DNA of 32,017 bases. It comes from Bacteroidales bacterium. GTDB lineage: Bacteria > Bacteroidota > Bacteroidia > Bacteroidales > Bacteroidaceae. The stretch spans positions 1 to 32,017 of the forward strand of contig SFIS01000033.1 of NCBI GenBank assembly GCA_004555245.1, in the 5' to 3' direction. Below, one piece after another: positions 23,902 through 32,017 of this stretch. Both the position numbers and the translations under genes were made by a program. The notes beneath the pieces were generated by a model. It worked only from the letters and a program-made list of their open reading frames with translations, ran no database searches and was not told the origin of the DNA. Position 1 is the first letter of the stretch. Every line of letters starts with the position of its first letter.

Positions 23902-23952
23902 AGAAATCGGGCAAGCACCGGCAGAGATGCCGCTACTTGCCCGATTTCTTTG
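23902..23952 (+). terminator. Terminator between the anti-sigma and susC-like genes
   Basis: A perfect 14-bp stem AGAAATCGGGCAAG (23902-23915) with 23936-23949 encloses a smaller GGCA-GAGA-TGCC hairpin. A T-rich TTCTTTGT follows. Confidence 0.88.
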
Positions 23953-24352
23953 TCTGCCGACCGTTCGTCAACACATCCGTTTTTTCCTTTGTATGCCATG
24001 AGACAGGAGGAGCCGTACGATTGCAGAATATAACGAAAAATGCGAATTAACTGAATTTTTGTAATAATTCGGGGTGCCCTGTTTTCAGTTTTTTACGTCA
24101 AAAGGGTATAACATATCACATAGACAGGCAGGCGGATGTCTGAAAGTCATTCCCTGCCGTCATATTCTGACACAACCGGGAACGCTCAGAAAACAATACA
24201 TACATACCACAAACACACCAGAATAAATTTACAGAAACACATACACCGACATCTCCCTCACCGTCAAAGCACCCGCATCCGGCTCCATCAGATTCTCCCT
24301 TGGATGTCCTCCATCAGCTATTACTGTAAAAACAACATAATATCAACAAAAC
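23953..24352 (+). promoter_or_regulatory. Long upstream region of the susC-like gene
   Basis: These 400 bases hold no gene and no TAnnTTTG promoter, which fits control by the neighbouring ECF sigma factor rather than the primary one. A 7-base inverted repeat CGAATTA/TAATTCG (24043-24049 with 24065-24071) and the A/T-rich stretch around 24090-24120 (GTCAAAAGGGTATAAC) are candidates for the regulated promoter. The last ~200 bases are an unstructured A/C-rich leader. Confidence 0.45.
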
Positions 24353-27300
24353 ATGAGAAAAACAAAGCTTCTACTCCTGTCTCTCATCCTCGTCGTGTTG
24401 CCAGGGCTGACCTGCCTGACAACAGCCTCCGCCCAGCGGAGCAAAGCGAAGTATGAGAGAGTGTTCAATGCCCAGCCGCTGACATCTGTCCTGAAGCAGT
24501 TGGAAGAGACCTTCTCAAAGAAAATCATCTTTTCTTACGAAGATCTGGCATCTTTCCGTGTCAATGGCAAGATAAGCGCCGGCAGTGTTGACGAAGCACT
24601 GAAACAGGCGCTTGCCGGTCTGCCCGTGACATATACCGTCAACGGAAACTATATCACCGTCAAGGCTACAAAGGCTCAGCGCGCGTCGGCTGACGGGAAT
24701 GTCGTTGTGGTGAGCGGAAAAGTCGTTGACGAGAACGGCGACCCTATTCCTGCCGCTACCATCAAGCTTGCTGAAGACGGCAGCGTGGGCACCATCACCG
24801 ACATCAACGGCGATTTCGTCTTGGAACTCGCCAAGGGTAAGGGTGTTACACTCGACGTTTCCTTTCTCGGAATGAAGAACTCGGCATATTATGTCAACTG
24901 CCGCAAGGATGTAACAGGCATCACCATCACTCTGGCAGAGGACAAGCATGTCTTGAACGAAGTGGTTGTCATCGGCTACGGCACGGCAAAGGCAAAGGAT
25001 CTCACCGGCTCCGTATCGCGTATCTCGGAGAAAGATATAGAGAATGCGCCAATGACATCAAACATCGCCAGCATGCTCCAGGGGCGTGCGGCCGGCGTCA
25101 ATGTCATGGTGTCCAATGCCTCTCCGACCTCCCCTGTCTCTGTTGTCATCCGCGGACAGTCGTCAATTTCGGGCAACGGACAGCCCCTTTGGGTAATTGA
25201 CGGAGTGCCGCAGTATTCTACCGGTGTGTCGGGCGACATCAGCAATACGCTCTATAACCTCAACCTCAACGACGTGCAGAGCATCGACATACTCAAGGAT
25301 GCTTCCGCTACGGCCATCTATGGCTCGCGCGCAGCCAACGGTGTCGTCATCGTGACCACCAAGTCTGGTGCCGAAGGCATGAAGCCGGTGGTGGAGTTCA
25401 ACGCCCGCTACGGCTGGCAGAGCATCAGCGCCAACGACCTCCGCACTCTTAATTCAGAGGAGTATAAGGCATACTCGAAGCAGGCGAACCTTCTGGAAGC
25501 GTACCGTCAGGGCTCCCTCACCTATTTCAACAAGAAGTACATGGACATCGACAAGTTCAACCTGATAGGCACCAGCCAGTGGGACATGAGCGACATCGAC
25601 GACATGTGGCTGCCCAATGCCTACTACAACGGCACGGACAACTATTGGGACATGATGACACAGAACGCCGCCGTACAGGACTATAACGTCTCCATACGCG
25701 GCGGAGCGGCCAAAACATCTTACTATGCCTCCGTCAGCTACCGCGACCAGGACGGCATCGTGAAAGGCAGCAACGCCCGCACCTTCGGCGGAAGATTCAA
25801 CTTTGAATCGCTCGTCTCCGAAAAGCTGAAGTTCGGCATGAACATGGACGTCTCCACGCGCAGTGCAAACAACAAGGACAACATGATCGGCAAGATCATC
25901 GACATGCGTCCCGACTATCCGGCATACAACGAAGACGGCACCATCAACACCATCGACTATTATGTCAAGAACCCACTCGTCGAGCTTCTCGACACACGCT
26001 ACAGCGATTCCAAGAACATCAATGCGTCGGGCTTCCTTGAGTATAACATCTTCGACTTCCTGAAGTTCCGCACCACTCTCAACGCACAGTATTCGACACT
26101 GACCTACGAGGGGTTCAACCGTCGCTACTATGATGGCGACGACAATGACGGCAATAAGGAGAACGACCAGCAGTACAGCATCGTATGGGACAACCTCCTC
26201 ACGTTCTACAAGACCATCGGCAAGCACGACGTGCAGGCTATGGTGGGACATTCGGTAGAGCGCAACGCATACAACGACCTCTATGCGGCCGGCACGACAT
26301 ATCCCGATGACGATATCCTGATTGACCTCGGCAGTGCGGCAAAGCGCAGCAAGATCAGCAGCAACTACACCGCGTCGTCGCTCGTTTCGGTCTTCGCCCG
26401 CCTGCAATACAAATACAACAACCGTTACCTCCTCACCGCAACGTTCCGTACCGACGGTTCGTCACGTTTCGGCAAAGATAACCGCTGGGGATATTTCCCG
26501 TCTGTGGCAGGAGCGTGGATACTGACAGAAGAGGAGTTCATGAAACCCCTGAAGTCTGTTGTCAGCTATCTGAAGCTGAGAGCGTCCTACGGTCTGACAG
26601 GCTCGCAGAACCTCGGCAACTACAGTTTCGCCGGCTATATGGGTTCAAATATGTTCAACAACCAGCCGGGTATGTATCCTTCCTCTTTGGGCAACAACAC
26701 GTTGAAGTGGGAATCGCAGAGCCAGACGGACATCGGTCTTGACTACGGTTTCCTCGACGACCGCATCCGCGGCTCGTTCGGCTGGTATCGCAAGTATGTC
26801 GATAACCTGCTCTACAGCAAGCCCGTTCCTATCTCCTCCGGCTTCTCTGCAACAAGCCAGAACATCGGAGCCATCAGCAATACCGGTGTGGAGTTCGACA
26901 TTACGGGCGAAGTCATACGCCAGCGCGACCTCACGTGGGAGTTGACATTCAATGCTGCTCACAACCGTGGCATTCTTGAGAAGTTGAACGGTGTTGACAC
27001 CTTCACCCAGGGCACATACAACCGTCTCGAAGAGGGCGGCAAACTCGGACGCTTCTACGGATATGTCGATGCAGGACGCTTCTTCGAGAATCCCGAAGAG
27101 GTGTGGGCCGTAAAGCCTATCGACCCGGCAACGGGCAAGCCCGCGATGTATCGTGCACGCTCGTTCCAGGAGGGCGTAGGTGACATCTATGTTGTAGATC
27201 TCGACGGCGACGGCAAGATAACAGCCGACGGCGACCGCACGTACATCGGCGACAGCAACCCGGACATGTTCGGCGGTTTCGGCTCTACGTTGTATTGGAA

Positions 27301-27769
27301 GGGTCTGATGCTCAACCTGACGTTCTCATATTCTCTCGGAGGCAAACGCTTCTGGCAGGAAGAGGCTGCAACATTCGGCGGCACAAACGTCTATAACGCC
27401 CTCAATATCATCAACGAGAGCTACACCATGTTGGGCGAAGGAGCGAAATATCCTGTCGTGACACACTACGGTGTGGGCGAGAACAGTATCTTCACCAACC
27501 GCTGGCTTCACGATGCGTCGTATGTACGCCTCAGTGCTCTGAACCTCGCCTATCGTCTGCCCGCAGAATGGTTCCGCAAGGCAGTAGTGAAAGGCGTCGA
27601 ACTGACTTTCCAGGCTACAAACCTCTTCACCATCACGAAATATCCCGGAATGGACCCGCAGGGCAACTTCTCTACAGGCTCGTCTGCACTGACATCGTTC
27701 GGAACGGACTACAGCACCTACCCGTCGGCCCGTACATACAACTTTGGAGTAAAAATCACAATAAAATAA
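24353..27769 (+). CDS. SusC/RagA-family TonB-dependent receptor with STN signalling domain
   Basis: 1138 residues. In order: signal peptide (1 to about 27, ending TTASAQ); STN domain (about 36-104, RVFNAQPLTSVLKQLEETF); a carboxypeptidase-regulatory-like domain (about 118-195, VSGKVVDENGDPIPAATIKL); the TonB-box/plug start LNEVVVIGYGTAKAKDLTGS at 201-220; the plug with RGQSSISGNGQPLWVIDGVP; and a long outer-membrane beta-barrel ending TYNFGVKITIK. SusC proteins import nutrients across the outer membrane together with a SusD lid. The STN domain is the extra module used for signalling to a FecR anti-sigma factor, which lies just upstream. The substrate is unknown: no glycoside hydrolase or peptidase is adjacent. 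The stop codon abuts the next gene's ATG. Confidence 0.96.
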   Translation: MRKTKLLLLSLILVVLPGLTCLTTASAQRSKAKYERVFNAQPLTSVLKQLEETFSKKIIFSYEDLASFRVNGKISAGSVDEALKQALAGLPVTYTVNGNYITVKATKAQRASADGNVVVVSGKVVDENGDPIPAATIKLAEDGSVGTITDINGDFVLELAKGKGVTLDVSFLGMKNSAYYVNCRKDVTGITITLAEDKHVLNEVVVIGYGTAKAKDLTGSVSRISEKDIENAPMTSNIASMLQGRAAGVNVMVSNASPTSPVSVVIRGQSSISGNGQPLWVIDGVPQYSTGVSGDISNTLYNLNLNDVQSIDILKDASATAIYGSRAANGVVIVTTKSGAEGMKPVVEFNARYGWQSISANDLRTLNSEEYKAYSKQANLLEAYRQGSLTYFNKKYMDIDKFNLIGTSQWDMSDIDDMWLPNAYYNGTDNYWDMMTQNAAVQDYNVSIRGGAAKTSYYASVSYRDQDGIVKGSNARTFGGRFNFESLVSEKLKFGMNMDVSTRSANNKDNMIGKIIDMRPDYPAYNEDGTINTIDYYVKNPLVELLDTRYSDSKNINASGFLEYNIFDFLKFRTTLNAQYSTLTYEGFNRRYYDGDDNDGNKENDQQYSIVWDNLLTFYKTIGKHDVQAMVGHSVERNAYNDLYAAGTTYPDDDILIDLGSAAKRSKISSNYTASSLVSVFARLQYKYNNRYLLTATFRTDGSSRFGKDNRWGYFPSVAGAWILTEEEFMKPLKSVVSYLKLRASYGLTGSQNLGNYSFAGYMGSNMFNNQPGMYPSSLGNNTLKWESQSQTDIGLDYGFLDDRIRGSFGWYRKYVDNLLYSKPVPISSGFSATSQNIGAISNTGVEFDITGEVIRQRDLTWELTFNAAHNRGILEKLNGVDTFTQGTYNRLEEGGKLGRFYGYVDAGRFFENPEEVWAVKPIDPATGKPAMYRARSFQEGVGDIYVVDLDGDGKITADGDRTYIGDSNPDMFGGFGSTLYWKGLMLNLTFSYSLGGKRFWQEEAATFGGTNVYNALNIINESYTMLGEGAKYPVVTHYGVGENSIFTNRWLHDASYVRLSALNLAYRLPAEWFRKAVVKGVELTFQATNLFTITKYPGMDPQGNFSTGSSALTSFGTDYSTYPSARTYNFGVKITIK

Positions 27770-29299
27770 ATGAACATCATGAATACATTCACAGTGCGGG
27801 TGCACGATGCCATGGCGCGTCTTGCACAGCTCAAGATACACGGAGCGGCGGCGGCAGCAGGAGCAGTATGTCTGATGCTTGCCACATCATTGGGTGTCAC
27901 ATCGTGCGAGGACTATCTCACCGAGACACCGAAATACTCGCTCACTACAGACAACGCCATCCGCGACTATAACAGCGCAAAGAACTCTGTCACCGGCATC
28001 TACGGCAGATACAAGACCTGCTCAGACCTCGGCGGATACATCTACGGCAACCTGCACTGCATGGCAGGCATGTGGGAGTACGACCCGACGATGTACAACA
28101 TGCTTTACACCCAGACAAGCGACCACTACACCGTGAAATCCATCTGGCGCGAGTTGTATCTGCTCATCAACGCCTCCAACTCTGCCATCGAAGGTGTCTC
28201 ACGCCTTGATGACAAAGAGTTTCCCTCTGTCACGGCAAAGAACGAGCTGCTCGGCGAGGCACGTTGCTTCAGGGCTTACGCCAACCTGGAATTGCTGTGG
28301 CTTTTCGGCCACTGGTTCGACAAAGCCGATTCGCCCTACGGCATCATCTATCGTGACAAGGTGTCGGAACTCTCAAACCTTCAGGTGGGGCGCATCTCTG
28401 TAGGCGAGAGCTACGAACGCATCATCGAGGATTTTGTCTTCGCCGAGGAGAACGCCCCGACCCTCTCCTCTCCATACCGCATGAACCGTGAGTTTGCCAA
28501 GGCGATGCACGCCAAACTGCTCCTTGTCCGTGGATGGGAAGGCGACTATGCGGAAGCACTGAAACTCGTAAACGAACTGCTTGCGGCAAAGTCGGCATGG
28601 ACGATGGAAACCGATCTCGCCAAGCTCTATACAGAGGGATGGGACAACAAAGAGAACTGTTTCTCACGCTATACAGGCGACGGCACGGGCGACTACTACG
28701 GCATTGCAGGCTACGACTTCATCTATGCCTACGGACTGTTCTACGACAACGAGTTCACCGACATCGTGCAGACGTGGCTTGAAGAAGACGAACGCTTCGC
28801 CGTAACATTCGGCACGGCACGTGCTCCGGAGACTTGGGACACCCAGACAAGAGACAAGATTCTGACAAAGCTCTACCACCGCGGACGCTACGAAGGCAAG
28901 AACGACATGTATGCCACATATCCCATGCGCTACGCAGAGCTTTATCTGATGAAGGCTGAGCTTCTCGCCCGCACCAATCCGTCTGACATCCAGGGCGCTC
29001 TCGCTCCGCTCAACGAGATGCGCGGCAGATACACCAACCCTGTCATGGCACCGGTCACTGGTGTCAATACCTACGACGAGTTGATGGATGCCATTTTCAA
29101 GGAATACACCGTGGCTCTCTTCATGGAGAACGAGACACCATGGTTTGCAGCCACACGCATCAACCATAACGGCAAGCCGTGGATCTACACCCTCAAACCA
29201 GAGGTCAACTTCAGTACAAACCAGTATTGCTGGCCTATTCCTGAAGATGAGCTGAAGGCACACGAGACACCTGTCGAGCAGAACCCGGGACTTGAATAA
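27770..29299 (+). CDS. SusD/RagB-family outer membrane lipoprotein
   Basis: 509 residues. The signal peptide ends in a lipobox (SLGVTS before Cys46), followed by CEDYLTETPKYSLTTDNAI, the standard SusD opening. TPR-like helices follow (NELLGEARCFRAYANLELLW, MRYAELYLMKAELLARTNPS), and the chain ends WPIPEDELKAHETPVEQNPG, a hallmark C-terminus. It forms the surface lid of the SusC transporter and binds substrate. The ATG overlaps the junction with the susC stop (TAAATG), so translation is coupled. Met15 at 27812 is an alternative start giving a signal peptide of more ordinary length. Confidence 0.94.
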   Translation: MNIMNTFTVRVHDAMARLAQLKIHGAAAAAGAVCLMLATSLGVTSCEDYLTETPKYSLTTDNAIRDYNSAKNSVTGIYGRYKTCSDLGGYIYGNLHCMAGMWEYDPTMYNMLYTQTSDHYTVKSIWRELYLLINASNSAIEGVSRLDDKEFPSVTAKNELLGEARCFRAYANLELLWLFGHWFDKADSPYGIIYRDKVSELSNLQVGRISVGESYERIIEDFVFAEENAPTLSSPYRMNREFAKAMHAKLLLVRGWEGDYAEALKLVNELLAAKSAWTMETDLAKLYTEGWDNKENCFSRYTGDGTGDYYGIAGYDFIYAYGLFYDNEFTDIVQTWLEEDERFAVTFGTARAPETWDTQTRDKILTKLYHRGRYEGKNDMYATYPMRYAELYLMKAELLARTNPSDIQGALAPLNEMRGRYTNPVMAPVTGVNTYDELMDAIFKEYTVALFMENETPWFAATRINHNGKPWIYTLKPEVNFSTNQYCWPIPEDELKAHETPVEQNPGLE

Positions 29300-29380
29300 G
29301 CCCCTGTCTCCTAACAGCAGAAAACAACGAAGGTGAGTTTATTCTTTTCTCACAGATAACATTTTTGACTTATCAGAAAC

Positions 29381-30202
29381 ATGAAGAAATCATTTATATA
29401 TATCATGGCATTTCTCGCGACAGGCATATTCAGCGCCTGCAGCGACGACATAGACCTTGTCATCCCACATGCCGACAACATCACATTCTCCGAACTGGAA
29501 CTGCCAGACCGTTTCACTCATGCCATTCCTGACGGCGGCTTCTCCGTTGCCGGCATGAAGTTCAACACGGTTAAGGAGGGCAATCAGCTGAAAGGCGGTT
29601 TCTGTTACAGCAACCGCTCAAACCGCTCGTTCGTGTGGAACAACGACGAGGTGTCGATGGATTCCATCCGCTACAGCGTCTTCTCCACACGCCCCAACCA
29701 GACCGGCACATATCTCGTATGTCATGTCAATGGCGACGATGCGTTCTTCACACTTGACAATCCAAAGGTGATCGACTATATCCTCGTCGCAAACACCACA
29801 TGGGCATATCTCTCCATGCTCTATGGCGACACTTATGGCACTGAGGACAAACCTGTGGCAAATCCCTACGTGCCCAGCAAACCGAAAGGCGTATGGCATA
29901 CATACGTAGATGGAGGTGTGAAGAAATTCGGAAAAGGCGACTACTTCATCGTCACAGCGAAAGGCTATCTCAACGGACAGCCGACCGGCAGCGTCAGCTT
30001 CGACCTTGCCTGCAAGGCAGGACACAATGTAGAGAATCCCGCATGGGACTATCTCGTGATGGACTGGAACAAGATGACACTCGCTTCGCTCGGCACTGTA
30101 GATAAGGTGGTCTTCACCCTCGATTCATCGGACAAGGACGAGAACGGACGTATGCGCACTCCCGCATGGTTCTGTCTCGACGGCCTGCAGTTCATGAAAT
30201 AA
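29381..30202 (+). CDS. DUF4465 lipoprotein
   Basis: 273 residues. The signal peptide ends in a lipobox (GIFSA before Cys20), so it is a lipoprotein and probably surface-exposed like SusD. The mature domain fits DUF4465, a beta-rich family: it contains FTHAIPDGGFSVAGMKFNT, YSVFSTRPNQTGTYLVCHVN, GDYFIVTAKGYLNGQPTGSV and the ending PAWFCLDGLQFMK. Such proteins commonly accompany SusCD pairs and are presumed to bind ligand. It lies 81 bases after susD with no promoter seen, so it probably belongs to the same operon. Confidence 0.85.
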   Translation: MKKSFIYIMAFLATGIFSACSDDIDLVIPHADNITFSELELPDRFTHAIPDGGFSVAGMKFNTVKEGNQLKGGFCYSNRSNRSFVWNNDEVSMDSIRYSVFSTRPNQTGTYLVCHVNGDDAFFTLDNPKVIDYILVANTTWAYLSMLYGDTYGTEDKPVANPYVPSKPKGVWHTYVDGGVKKFGKGDYFIVTAKGYLNGQPTGSVSFDLACKAGHNVENPAWDYLVMDWNKMTLASLGTVDKVVFTLDSSDKDENGRMRTPAWFCLDGLQFMK

Positions 30203-30259
30203 ATTCCGGCTTATTCTAATCTGACCGTCAATTGAAATACTCGTCAACTATAAAAAAAT

Positions 30260-31585
30260 ATGAAAAAGATATTCTTTGCATCCCTCTCCCTTCTTGCCAC
30301 ATGCACCATCCATGCCGGCGTATATACATTCAAGATGGCCGATGCCCCTGCCGACGCTAAAGTCGTGCTGAAATGGATGGCGGACGGCACGCGCACCGTC
30401 ATCGATGTTAAGGACGGCGTGGCGGTGAAAGACACCGCCGCCTTCGCCCCGCAATATGTCAGCGTCAGCTGCGGCAGGATGTTGCGCGGCACACTCTTTC
30501 TCTCTCCCGACAAGAACCTGACTGTCAGCATCTCTCAGGACAAGAAAGAAATCACCGGCGACGCACCCCTCGCTTCCATCAACAGCTATCTGCTGAACAC
30601 CAAGTTCGGCTATCTCAACTATCAGGTGGCGGGCAGAGACGAGCAGGATTTCATCAATGTCTGTGACAGCCTGTACAAAGCCGACCGCGAGAAGCTGTTT
30701 GCCGCCAAGCTGCCGGAGAGTTTCACGAAACTCGACGAGCAGCGTCTGCTCTACACCTCCTATGCCATCTTCCCGATGTACAAGCCGTATCACGAATATG
30801 TGGCAAAGACGAAGGACTTTATGCCGACAAAGGCGTATTTCGACCTTCTCGACCGCCTTGCTGTCAGCGATGCCTCGCTGCTTCCCGTGCCGGGCTACAA
30901 GGAGTATGTCGAGAACGCCGTGCGGGCGCATGTCGCCGTGATGCCCGGCGACGATGAGGCCGCCAAACTTGAATCGGCTCTAAACAGTGTCCTCACCGAT
31001 GCCACTGTCAAGGCTTCTGTCGTGCATACCTGCGCTTATGAGAAGATATACTCTTCAGGTCTTGACAGCAACGACTCTTTCGTCGCGCTGCACAAGAAGT
31101 ATGTCAGCGATGCCGACCTTGTCTCCGCTTTCAACGATGTCTGCGGGAAGTGGGGCAGACTGCGCGTGGGCATGTCGTCGCCCGCATTCAGTTGTCCTGA
31201 CATAGAAGGCAAGACGGTGACCCTCGAATCCCTGCGCGGGAAACTTGTCTATATCGACGTGTGGGCGACATGGTGCGGTCCGTGTCGCGGAGAGCTGCCG
31301 CACCTTGAGAAACTCGAAGAGAGCTACGCTGGAAAAGACATCCATTTCGTCAGCATCTCATGCGACCAGAACAAAGCTGCGTGGGAGAAGATGGTGCGAG
31401 AGAAGAACATGAAGGGCATACAACTCTACGGAGGCAGCAAGATGCAGTTCATGGACGACTATCTCATCAACGGCATTCCGCGTTTCATCCTGCTCGACCG
31501 GGAGGGACGCATCGTAAAGGCCGACGCCCCGCGTCCGTCGAATCCCGACACGCCGAAACTCTTCGACGAATGGCTCTGCAAGTGA
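30260..31585 (+). CDS. TlpA-like thiol-disulfide oxidoreductase with long N-terminal domain
   Basis: 441 residues. A signal peptide (1 to about 19, ending TIHA) is followed by an extended ~290-residue N-terminal region of beta strands then helices, resembling the DUF4369-type partners of Bacteroidetes thioredoxins. The thioredoxin fold then covers about 305-441: VGMSSPAFSCPDIEGKTVTL, the redox motif WCGPC at 338-342, and the cis-proline at about 407 in NGIPRFILLD. It should act in the periplasm as a disulfide reductase or isomerase. It follows the DUF4465 gene after 57 bases, ends the susCD operon, and is followed by a terminator. Confidence 0.92.
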   Translation: MKKIFFASLSLLATCTIHAGVYTFKMADAPADAKVVLKWMADGTRTVIDVKDGVAVKDTAAFAPQYVSVSCGRMLRGTLFLSPDKNLTVSISQDKKEITGDAPLASINSYLLNTKFGYLNYQVAGRDEQDFINVCDSLYKADREKLFAAKLPESFTKLDEQRLLYTSYAIFPMYKPYHEYVAKTKDFMPTKAYFDLLDRLAVSDASLLPVPGYKEYVENAVRAHVAVMPGDDEAAKLESALNSVLTDATVKASVVHTCAYEKIYSSGLDSNDSFVALHKKYVSDADLVSAFNDVCGKWGRLRVGMSSPAFSCPDIEGKTVTLESLRGKLVYIDVWATWCGPCRGELPHLEKLEESYAGKDIHFVSISCDQNKAAWEKMVREKNMKGIQLYGGSKMQFMDDYLINGIPRFILLDREGRIVKADAPRPSNPDTPKLFDEWLCK

Positions 31586-31634
31586 TGCCAGTGTCAGAAC
31601 TGCTTATTGTTAAACATCATATACATAATTTCCC

Positions 31635-31672
31635 AAGCCGTCATTACGCAGCGATGCGTGATGGCGGCTTTT
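31635..31672 (+). terminator. Terminator of the susCD operon
   Basis: A 16-bp stem with two G-U pairs (31635-31650 with 31655-31670) closes on a GCGA tetraloop and ends in four T. Confidence 0.88.
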
Positions 31673-31881
31673 GGGTTAAGAAGAGGAATCTTTTAGGTCG
31701 CGTAGAGCCCGCTACGTTCCCTCTTTCCAAAAGAAACAATTTCAAAAAGCGAGACTTGTCCTCCGGCCTCACTGGCCACAGGGAGGTAGTTCGTAGTATC
31801 CACCTGCGATAATCTTCACCCAACTTTTACGTTTTATTCTCGTCTTTCTTGCTAATCAGCGATTTGTATGTTTGATTTGTT
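31673..31881. other. Non-coding stretch with nested inverted repeats
   Basis: No gene is recognised. There is a CGTAG/CTACG hairpin near 31699-31714 and a nested hairpin CCTCC-GGCC/GGCC-GGAGG near 31761-31787. A short plus-strand frame crosses it but overlaps the tlpA-like gene and has no protein signature. It may be the flank of the possible mobile element at the window edge. Confidence 0.4.
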
Positions 31882-32017
31882 TTACTGTGTTCTACAAATT
31901 TTGATTTTTCTAAACGGTATTGGTTTGTAGTTCAACATGGAGTAGATGTCTGCGGCCTTGGTGGTCGGAGTGCTGCATATTCGCATCTCCACCTTCTCTC
32001 CGAGCGTGTTTGTCGCT
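31882..32017 (-). CDS. C-terminal end of a minus-strand protein, possibly a transposase
   Basis: The minus strand is open from the window edge for 44 codons to a TAA at 31882-31884. The peptide includes MRICSTPTTKAADIYSMLNY and PFRKIKICRTQ. The STPTTKAxxIYxxLxY pattern reminds me of the C-terminal tails of Bacteroidales transposases, but I cannot name a family and the fragment is short. The 5' part lies outside the window. It may instead be an unrelated hypothetical protein. Confidence 0.4.
   Translation of the reverse strand, partial: ATNTLGEKVEMRICSTPTTKAADIYSMLNYKPIPFRKIKICRTQ

Noticed and set aside
23953..24352. Cobalamin riboswitch before the susC-like gene
   Set aside because: No B12-box sequence (GCCACTG) is visible, so a vitamin B12 role is not supported.
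31360..31812. Plus-strand frame overlapping the end of the TlpA-like gene
   Set aside because: It overlaps a clear thioredoxin coding region in another frame and continues through the terminator hairpin.

Overview
The window is a piece of a Bacteroidales chromosome, most like Prevotella and relatives. The reasons are: promoters of the Bacteroides type (-33 TTTG, -7 TAnnTTTG), no Shine-Dalgarno signals, several families largely restricted to this phylum (SusC/SusD, DUF4254, DUF4271, DUF4465, DUF4974 anti-sigma factors), and the gene order rplM-rpsI-rpsB-tsf. All names rest on reading motifs and protein sequence; no database search was run.

Layout. 1-888 is the 3' end of a beta-helix (DUF5123/DUF4957-like) protein. 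1189-2754 is a self-contained AAA-like/PD-(D/E)XK gene with its own promoter and terminator. 3095-4177 is a membrane acyltransferase. On the minus strand, 8712 down to 4480 is a probable operon: DUF4254 protein, GT9 heptosyltransferase-like enzyme, and a fused NfnS-NfnL (NADH/ferredoxin:NADP+ oxidoreductase or glutamate-synthase-like) flavoprotein. Plus-strand genes then run to the end: OPT transporter, metK, DUF4271-hemD-rnpA-yidD-tyrS, tRNA-Gln, rplM-rpsI-rpsB-tsf, a small lipoprotein, and an ECF sigma / FecR-type anti-sigma pair. These are followed by SusC (with STN domain), SusD, a DUF4465 lipoprotein and a TlpA-like thioredoxin. The sigma/anti-sigma/STN-SusC set looks like a cell-surface signalling uptake locus. 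The last ~135 bases hold the end of a minus-strand gene that may be a transposase.

The most unusual thing is a family of three tandem arrays (8965-9275, 16933-17194, 21711-21957). The units are 88 or 89 bases long. Each array begins on the last base of a TAnnTTTG promoter element, and each lies just upstream of a plus-strand gene: the OPT transporter, tRNA-Gln and the ECF sigma factor. Each unit folds into a long hairpin. Its outer stem pairs CTGAAAA with TTTTCAG, and its inner stem encloses the shared loop ACGCTTCGCTC (ACGCTTAGCTC in array 3). Between arrays, base changes in both stems are compensated on the opposite arm, so the structure appears to be under selection as RNA. The period is not a multiple of three and there are no variable spacers, which argues against coding repeats and CRISPR. 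I infer promoter-borne arrays of structured RNA or attenuator units; the function is unknown.
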